From an uncultured Eubacterium sp. (GTDB taxonomy: Bacteria; Bacillota; Clostridia; Oscillospirales; Acutalibacteraceae), in the NCBI GenBank assembly GCA_944380545.1, contig CALWHV010000001.1:62001-126000 (forward strand): a DNA stretch of 64,000 nucleotides, read 5' to 3'. Each line of letters opens with the position of its first letter. Position 1 is the first letter of the stretch. Position numbers and translations under genes: made by a program. The notes beneath the pieces were generated by a model. That model was given only the letters and a program-made list of their open reading frames with translations, did not search any database and had not been told where the DNA came from. Of this stretch, positions 58,822 to 64,000 are shown one piece after another.

Positions 58822-59187
58822 ATGTTGTTCTTTCTCGGCACAGGCAACGCCTTCGGCGCCGGAAGCGCAGCAGGCGCATTCTTTGAAAGCTTTGTTATCT
58901 CGGAAATCATCAAAAGTTATTACAACAAAGGAATTGCAGAACCGCCGCTCTATTTTTACCGTGACAAGGAAATGAATGAAATCAATCTTTTAATTGAAGA
59001 CGGAGGCGTTCTCTATCCTCTTGAAATAAAAAAGCACGCCGATCCGAAAAAAAGCGATATGGATGCTTTTGCTTTGATTGATAAAATCCCAAGTGTTAAG
59101 CGAGGTCAGGGAGGCGTTGTTTGCCTTTATGACAAGCTCATAACACTGAAAGGAAATGACAAGGTTATTCCGATTCAATATTTATAA
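58822..59187 (+). pseudogene. C-terminal remnant of a DUF4143 ATPase
   Basis: About 110 residues of recognisable sequence: AFFESFVISEIIKSYYNKGI followed by LYFYRDKEMNEINLLIEDGG, then YPLEIKKHADPKKSDMDAF. This is the C-terminal nuclease-like DUF4143 half of AAA+ proteins; the ATPase half is absent. The first codons (MLFFLGTGNAFGAG) do not belong to the family. It begins 16 bases from the divergent HTH gene start. Broken mobile-associated gene. Confidence 0.75.
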
Positions 59188-59234
59188 CCGAATCACCGCT
59201 GCTTGCCCGAACGGCAAATGATACGGAATTAAAT

Positions 59235-59276
59235 AAAGCACGAACGCCGTACAACAGTGCGGTGCTCGTGCTTTTT
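59235..59276 (-). terminator. terminator of the tarI-tarJ operon
   Basis: AAAGCACGA/TCGTGCTTT enclosing an inner GCCGTAC/GTGCGG-type stem; on the minus strand it lies about 30 bases past the operon's last stop. Confidence 0.75.
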
Positions 59277-59305
59277 ATCTTGATTGCCAGGAGGCGTTTT
59301 TTGAA

Positions 59306-60331
59306 TCAGATGTTCCACTTCATAATGGTTTTGCCGAAGGCGCGGCGGGCGTCCTTTTCAAACGCCGCTTTGATATCCGCTATGGATCGCACATCGTTTA
59401 CCGAGCTTATGAGGTTGCCGAGGTAATCCGTGATTTCCGGGAAGCGCTCGTAAAGCGAAACGGTTTTTTGAAAATCGGCGGCGCCGCTTCTTGACGAGCC
59501 GAACAAACGAAGCCCCTTTTCAAGCACCATTCTGGTGTTTACGGGCACGGGATATTCGCTTACTCCCAAAAGAGAGACCGTGCCCTCGGGGCGGATAAGG
59601 TCTATTATCTGCTCTATCGCGCTTTGGCTGCCCGCGCCGCCCACACATTCAAACGCGTGGTCTATTTTTAAGCCCTGCGGTATCTCGTTCGTTTGAAAGG
59701 CGCCGTCTGCAAAGGTGAAATCGGCAAGCTTTTCGTAATTTCTGCCGAAGATATAGACGCGGCTTTCGGGAAAAAGCTTTTTTAGCAGCAGCGTTGTGAT
59801 GTAGCCGAGGTTGCCGTCGCCCCACACGCCTATCTCGTTTCGGCGGCTGTGGGCTATTGAATCAAATCTTGTTATCGCGTGAACGGAAACGGAAACTATC
59901 TCCGTAAACGCCGCCACATTCAGGTCCGTGCCCTGCGGCAGGCGCACGAGCCGGCGGGGCGAAAGCTCAACATATTCCTGCAAAAAGCCGTCCGCCGTGG
60001 AGCCGCAGAATTTTGACGAGCGCAGATAGTTCTCCGCCGTTACCTCGTCCGTTTCACAGGGGATATTCGGTATCATAACAACCGTGTCGCCCGGCTTGAA
60101 TGTGCCGGAGCCGTCCCTCACCACGCAGCCGACGCCCTCGTGGATGAGCGCCATCGGCAGCTTTTCGGCAAGCACCTTTGCATCGCGCGTGCCAAGGTAG
60201 TAGCGCATATCCGCGTTGCAGATGGAAAGGCGCAGCGGGCGCACAACGGCGTTTTTGCCGAAGAGGTCTATATCCTCAAACGCTATCTCGAACCGGCGCG
60301 GGCTGGCAAGGCGGTAAACCGTGTTTATCAT
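59306..60331 (-). CDS. TarJ-like ribulose-5-phosphate reductase
   Basis: A 341-residue MDR-family zinc dehydrogenase. LRLSICNADMRYYLG and ALIHEGVGCVV are substrate-domain motifs, GVWGDGNLGYITTLLLKKLF is the nucleotide loop and ECVGGAGSQSAIEQIIDLI lies in the Rossmann half. It overlaps by 4 bases the IspD-like gene encoding the partner, an order typical of tarI-tarJ. It should reduce ribulose 5-phosphate to ribitol 5-phosphate, which the partner converts to CDP-ribitol for wall teichoic acid or other ribitol polymers. Confidence 0.8.
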   Translation of the reverse strand: MINTVYRLASPRRFEIAFEDIDLFGKNAVVRPLRLSICNADMRYYLGTRDAKVLAEKLPMALIHEGVGCVVRDGSGTFKPGDTVVMIPNIPCETDEVTAENYLRSSKFCGSTADGFLQEYVELSPRRLVRLPQGTDLNVAAFTEIVSVSVHAITRFDSIAHSRRNEIGVWGDGNLGYITTLLLKKLFPESRVYIFGRNYEKLADFTFADGAFQTNEIPQGLKIDHAFECVGGAGSQSAIEQIIDLIRPEGTVSLLGVSEYPVPVNTRMVLEKGLRLFGSSRSGAADFQKTVSLYERFPEITDYLGNLISSVNDVRSIADIKAAFEKDARRAFGKTIMKWNI

Positions 60332-61035
60332 TCTTCCTCATCCTCCAGCAGCGCCTTGGCAACGCGCATATCATAGGGGTATGTTATTTTTATGTTGAAG
60401 GTCTCGCCGTTTACAAGCGCAACCGGCTCGCCCTTTAAAACGAATATCTTGGCGGCGTCCGTAAGTATCGCCTTTTCCTCATCCGAAAGGGAGAGGTAAA
60501 GCTCCTTGAGCTTTGATGCGTTGAAGGACTGCGGCGTCTGCCCCTGGTACATATGCCCGCGGTTGGGGATATTGCTGATAAGCTCGCCGTCCTTTGCCTC
60601 AACAATCGTGTCCGTTGCGGGGATCACCGTGTCGCACGCGCCGTATTTTTTGCACGCCTCGATATTGTCGGCAATGATCCTGTGCGTAACGAACGGGCGC
60701 ACGGAATCGTGGGTTATTATCACGGCGCCGTCAAGCCCGTCCTCGCGCTCTATGATATCCACGGCGTTCATTATCGTTTCGTTTCTCGTCTCCCCGCCGC
60801 GGGCAACCGTTATCATATCCCCTGCGGGCGAGAGATATTTTTTAATAAGATCCTTGGTGTGCTCCTCCCACTGAGCGGGGCACAGCACCAGCACCCTGTC
60901 TATACCCGGGCAGGCGATGAATTTTTCTATTGTGTAGATGATTATGGGCTTGCCCTTTATGCAAAGGTACTGCTTGGGCTTGTCGCCGCCCATACGCGAG
61001 CCTGTGCCGCCCGCAAGTATAACCGCGTAAGTCAT
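60328..61035 (-). CDS. TarI/IspD-family cytidylyltransferase
   Basis: A 235-residue enzyme. VILAGGTGSRMGGDKPKQYL is the CTP loop, ARGGETRNETIMNAV is a family motif, and VIITHDSVRPFVTHRIIADNI holds the catalytic acidic residues. IPATDTIVEAKDG and MYQGQTPQSFNASKLKELYL are typical of D-ribitol-5-phosphate cytidylyltransferase (TarI/Bcs1) rather than IspD, because the dehydrogenase partner follows directly. The product would be CDP-ribitol. It is the middle of three genes with an iron alcohol dehydrogenase first. Confidence 0.85.
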   Translation of the reverse strand: MTYAVILAGGTGSRMGGDKPKQYLCIKGKPIIIYTIEKFIACPGIDRVLVLCPAQWEEHTKDLIKKYLSPAGDMITVARGGETRNETIMNAVDIIEREDGLDGAVIITHDSVRPFVTHRIIADNIEACKKYGACDTVIPATDTIVEAKDGELISNIPNRGHMYQGQTPQSFNASKLKELYLSLSDEEKAILTDAAKIFVLKGEPVALVNGETFNIKITYPYDMRVAKALLEDEEE

Positions 61036-61052
61036 ATGCTTCTCCTTAAAAT

Positions 61053-62186
61053 TTATTTAAGCGATGAATACATTTCAAAGATATCCTTTTTTGTGAGGGG
61101 AACGGGATTTCTTGTCATCAGCATGCTCATGCTCGCCTCGGTCAGGCGGCGCAGCTCCTCCTCGGAGCCGGAGCAGCCTATCTCACAAAGGCGCGTCCTC
61201 ATTTTGAGGCGGCGCTTTAATTCGTAAACGGCGTTTGCCATATCGTATGCGTCCTTAAAGCCGCACTGGCGCGCAAGCGCCGCCAGCCTGCCGGAGGAGT
61301 CCGCCCTTTCGGCGTTGAAGCGGATGAAATAATCAAGCGTAAACGCGCACGCCTCGCCGTGGGGCACGCCGTAGATATTCGTCAGCGGAAAAGAGCAGGC
61401 GTGGCTGCCCGTGGTGCGCGGGTGCGAAAAGGCAACGCCCGCCGTGATGCTTGCAGCCGCCATCTTTTCTCTTGCTTCAAGGTTGGACGGCTCGCTGCAC
61501 GCGCGCTCAAGATATTTGAAAACAAGCTTTGCGCTGTAAACCGCGCAGGCGGAGCAGATGGGCTGGTTCAGCGTGCTCCAGTAGCTCTCAACGGCGTGGC
61601 TCAGCACATCAAGCCCCGTGGAGGCGGTCACGCGCGCAGGAACGGAAAGCGTCAGCTCCGGGTCTATCAGCGCGATCTTGGGATACATCGCCGGGTCGTT
61701 CATCGGGGCTTTCAGGTTTTTTGCCGTATCCGTAAGCACGGCTATGTTCGTAACCTCGCTTGCCGTGCCGCTCGTTGTGGGCATGGCTATCATCGGTATC
61801 GCCTCGCAGGCGCGAACGGGTCTGCCGCCGGTGTGGTATTCCTCTATTTTTGAATCGGCGCGGGCGATGGCGCACGCCGCCTTGCAGCAGTCCATCGGCG
61901 AGCCGCCGCCGAGCACAACGGCAAAATCCGCGCGCGTTTTGCGCAAAAGCTCTGCGCAGGCGTTAACATTATCTGTGGTGGGGTTCGGGCGTATATCGCT
62001 GAAAACGGCTTTTATCCTGCCGGCGCTGCTCTCAACAAGCTCCCTCGCCGCGCCGCTTTTTTCAAGCGTGGCGGAGCAGACGAGCACGCCGCTCGAGCCG
62101 CCTATATCGTCTATGCAGGAGGCAAGCTCCCTCCTTTTGCCGCTGCCGAAGATAAGCCTTACGGGCAGTAGAAATTCCCAGTCCAT
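61053..62186 (-). CDS. iron-containing alcohol dehydrogenase
   Basis: A 377-residue group III ADH. VVLGGGSPMDCCKAACAIA is the NAD-binding glycine motif, and the iron ligands lie in STGLDVLSHAVESYWS and HGEACAFTLDYFIRF with EHxxxxH-type His. IPMIAMPTTSGTASEVTNIA is the family core. Members act on alcohols, phosphonoacetaldehyde or sugar-related aldehydes. It is first in an operon with TarI- and TarJ-like genes, so it may supply or modify a polyol or phosphonate group coupled to CDP. No closer assignment is possible. Confidence 0.85.
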   Translation of the reverse strand: MDWEFLLPVRLIFGSGKRRELASCIDDIGGSSGVLVCSATLEKSGAARELVESSAGRIKAVFSDIRPNPTTDNVNACAELLRKTRADFAVVLGGGSPMDCCKAACAIARADSKIEEYHTGGRPVRACEAIPMIAMPTTSGTASEVTNIAVLTDTAKNLKAPMNDPAMYPKIALIDPELTLSVPARVTASTGLDVLSHAVESYWSTLNQPICSACAVYSAKLVFKYLERACSEPSNLEAREKMAAASITAGVAFSHPRTTGSHACSFPLTNIYGVPHGEACAFTLDYFIRFNAERADSSGRLAALARQCGFKDAYDMANAVYELKRRLKMRTRLCEIGCSGSEEELRRLTEASMSMLMTRNPVPLTKKDIFEMYSSLK

Positions 62187-62229
62187 ATAAAAACTCCGTT
62201 CAAAGACGGGCGCGCCCGCCGTTTTTTTA

Positions 62230-62258
62230 ATTTTACCACTATTATTTTAATCAATCAA
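62230..62258 (-). promoter_or_regulatory. promoter of the Fe-ADH/tarI/tarJ operon
   Basis: On the minus strand TTGATT (62253-62258), 17 bases, TAAAAT (62230-62235), 44 bases before the start codon. Confidence 0.6.
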
Positions 62259-62312
62259 GTTGAAAAATGAATTATTATCAATTATAATAACACCCGTATT
62301 TCGCAAAGCGAA

Positions 62313-62586
62313 AGCTGCCGTGAATCGAACACAATATGGTTTTAAGCGGCTGATTCCCGCGCGTGCCGCGTTAAAATACTCGTTAATCCGAAAGGATTAA
62401 CTGCGTTTTATGCCTTGCCCGCACAAAAATCAGCCAGCTTAAAACTGCTCGCACCGAAAATAACGGCGGCGCGGATGGATTTTTGCTTTTGAGACCGCAG
62501 ACGGGCTGACGCCCGACAAGGGCGAAAATGTGAAAAGGCGCCGCGTCGGCGCATTTTCGGCACATCGGGTTCGACTCCCGGCAGCT
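62313..62586 (+). repeat. 274-nt structured repeat element, copy 2
   Basis: Exactly as long as copy 1 at 9157-9430 and about 90 percent identical. The ends are AGCTGCCG and CGGCAGCT, different from copy 1 but again complementary; internal stems (GTTTTAAGC with GCTTAAAAC, GTTAATCC-GAAA-GGATTAAC, GCGCCG/CGGCGC, CGAAAATG/ATTTTCG) are kept. The 3' end again has CGGG-TTCGACT-CCCG. It ends 18 bases before the MFS gene start and could be part of that gene's leader. Confidence 0.8.
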
Positions 62587-62604
62587 AAAAGAGAGGGAAT
62601 TTTT

Positions 62605-63816
62605 ATGAGGCCTTTAAGAAGCAGGTTCGGCTACGGACACACGCTTGCCGCGTGCTGCATCGCATATCTTTCGCAGTCCGTTGCGGCAACCTTTCTGCCG
62701 CTGCTCTTCGTTCAGTTCGGCAGGGAATTCAATATGTCCTTAGGGCTGCTCACCGCCCTTATAACGGTTACCTTTTTAACGCAGATATTCGTGGACGCAG
62801 CCGCCGCTGCGCTGCTCAAAAAGATAAGCTACCGCCGTATGACCGTTGCCGCCGTGTGCTTTTCACTGTGCGGCTTTGCAGGGCTTTCGTTTCTGCCGGA
62901 TATTATGCCAACTCCGTTTTCCGGACTGCTCGTCTGCACCGTGCTTTACGCGATAGGCTCCGGTATGATAGAGGTGCTGATATCGCCGATAGTGGATTCC
63001 TGCCCAACGGCGAAAAAGGCGGGCTCAATGGCGTTCGTCCACTCCTCCTACTGCGCGGGGTGCGTTATGGTCATCCTGCTTTCAACCGCGTTTTTCTCCG
63101 TTTTCGGGGTGGAAAACTGGCGCGTGCTTTCGCTTTGTTTCTGCGTTTTTCCGCTTGCGGCCGCCGCGGCGTTTATGCTTGTGCCGATACGCACGCCGGA
63201 TGAGGCGGCAAAGCGCGGCTCGGTTAAGGAGATGTTTAAAACGCCGCTTTTCTGGGTGTTTTCCGTTATTATGCTGTGCGCCGGCGCAAGCGAGCTTTCA
63301 ATGAGCCAGTGGGCCTCCGCCTTTGCCGAGGCGGGGCTCGGCGTTTCAAAAACAATGGGCGATCTGCTCGGCCCGTGCGCGTTCGCCGCGCTGATGTTCA
63401 TAGGCAGAATCATCTTCGGCAGGGTGAGCGACAGGGTGGATATCGCAAAGATAGTTATCGCCTGCAGCGCGCTCTGCGTTGCCTCGTATCTTGTGGCGGC
63501 GTTTTCACCGCAGCCCGTTGTGGCTCTGCTGGGCTGCTGCGTGTGCGGGCTTGCAGTTGCGCCGATGTGGCCGGCAACATTTTCGCTTTGCTCAAAATAT
63601 ATGCCCAATATATCCTCCGCCGTGTTCGCGGCGTTTGCGCTTATGGGCGATCTGGGCTGCACGGGCGGTCCCGCCGCCGTGGGCCTTATTTCGGGCGACA
63701 GCACCAATATCTCAAAGGGGCTTTCCGTTGCCGTGGTGTTTCCGGCGCTGCTTGCCGTTTGCCTTATGCCGGTAAGGTTCGGCGCGCGCAAAAAAGGCGG
63801 CGCGGCCAAGAGCTGA
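62605..63816 (+). CDS. MFS transporter
   Basis: A 403-residue membrane protein with 12 helices. LLFVQFGREFNMSLGLLTAL and the loop LKKISYRRMTVAAV replace the usual D-R-x-G-R-R of MFS, and FIGRIIFGRVSDRVDIAKIV is the matching motif of the second half. The GHTLAACCIAYLSQSVAATF start is typical of FucP/NreB-like families. The substrate cannot be told. Its ATG at 62605 has AGAGAGGG upstream; the structured 274-nt repeat lies immediately upstream, in what would be the leader. Confidence 0.8.
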   Translation: MRPLRSRFGYGHTLAACCIAYLSQSVAATFLPLLFVQFGREFNMSLGLLTALITVTFLTQIFVDAAAAALLKKISYRRMTVAAVCFSLCGFAGLSFLPDIMPTPFSGLLVCTVLYAIGSGMIEVLISPIVDSCPTAKKAGSMAFVHSSYCAGCVMVILLSTAFFSVFGVENWRVLSLCFCVFPLAAAAAFMLVPIRTPDEAAKRGSVKEMFKTPLFWVFSVIMLCAGASELSMSQWASAFAEAGLGVSKTMGDLLGPCAFAALMFIGRIIFGRVSDRVDIAKIVIACSALCVASYLVAAFSPQPVVALLGCCVCGLAVAPMWPATFSLCSKYMPNISSAVFAAFALMGDLGCTGGPAAVGLISGDSTNISKGLSVAVVFPALLAVCLMPVRFGARKKGGAAKS

Positions 63817-63915
63817 AAATCTGCACAAAAGCGGCGCTGATTTTTTGTGAAATGCTTTAAATTTATGTGATTTTATAACAAACTTTATTTTTCGTATTGA
63901 TTATTTCAGCAAATT

Positions 63916-63944
63916 TTGATATATTTAAAATGTTAAGTTATAAT
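63916..63944 (+). promoter_or_regulatory. promoter of a gene beyond the window
   Basis: TTGATA (63916-63921), 17 bases, TATAAT (63939-63944), with the transcript running off the right edge. The preceding stretch 63817-63910 is AT-rich and empty. Confidence 0.65.
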
Positions 63945-64000
63945 ATCGGCAATATCGGCCGGGGCGGCAGGCTTCGGCATATCACAAACTGAAAGCGGTG

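Noticed and set aside
52326..59187. A complete prophage or integrative element
   Set aside because: No integrase, portal, terminase or transfer genes; only a possible initiator fragment and a DUF4143 remnant are present.

Overview
The window looks like chromosome from an uncultured, endospore-forming, anaerobic Firmicute, most likely a gut Clostridium of the Oscillospiraceae/Ruminococcaceae type. Supporting genes are a SleB-type cortex-lytic enzyme, a SpoIIQ-like LytM protein, DnaD/DnaI replication proteins, a leucine T-box, a Gram-positive LexA box, a three-gene split glutamate synthase and a TarI/TarJ pair. Base composition is moderately GC-rich, except for a visibly AT-rich island at about 52.3-59.2 kb. 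The phylum call is an inference from gene content; no rRNA is present.

Layout. 0-5 kb: the first codons of a HAD hydrolase and a hotdog thioesterase, a DUF1624 membrane protein, a cation P-type ATPase with its ArsR repressor and operator, and a two-gene operon with a LexA box inside its promoter. 5-9 kb: a candidate small RNA, a GPH-type sugar symporter with an unknown membrane-anchored partner, and a phosphoribosyltransferase. 9-14 kb: a 274-nt structured repeat, a T-box-controlled leuA-leuB operon, pduL and a family 4 uracil-DNA glycosylase. 14-18 kb: a stand-alone AICAR transformylase divergent from an operon of two ATP-grasp proteins and a CYTH protein. 18-28 kb: tRNA-Ser, a gltB1-gltB2-gltB3-purF operon, a GDPD phosphodiesterase, cysK, rsmE and an OGG-type glycosylase. 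28-36 kb: sleB with a small partner, a two-part chromate transporter, tRNA-Gly, dnaD-dnaI and an unknown membrane protein. 35-46 kb: cyclase, sugar transferase, GH2 beta-galactosidase, a radical SAM/SPASM protein, pth, mfd and a SpoIIQ-like gene. 47-52 kb: an HAD/acyltransferase/membrane-protein operon divergent from a PadR-HAAS operon. 52-59 kb: a low-GC island with two 5'-truncated Rhs C-terminal modules carrying different hydrophobic tips, each followed by a probable immunity gene, plus further orphan immunity-like genes and remnants. 59-64 kb: tarI, tarJ and an iron alcohol dehydrogenase, a second 274-nt repeat, and an MFS transporter.

How genes work together. leuAB (leucine), purF and the AICAR transformylase (purine), the split glutamate synthase and cysK are ordinary biosynthetic units under leader or promoter control visible in the sequence. 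The repair genes (udg, ogg, mfd) are scattered. The accessory content is the Rhs tip/immunity cluster, the dispersed repeats and the LexA-controlled pair.

Most unusual signals: (i) two 274-nt elements 53 kb apart whose end sequences differ but stay complementary within each copy, with a tRNA T-arm-like 3' end; (ii) modular intergenic hairpin repeats with constant flanks and interchangeable, self-complementary stems; (iii) the orphan Rhs tip/immunity cassettes; (iv) the dual ATP-grasp/CYTH operon. All functional claims rest on motif reading alone; no database search was possible.
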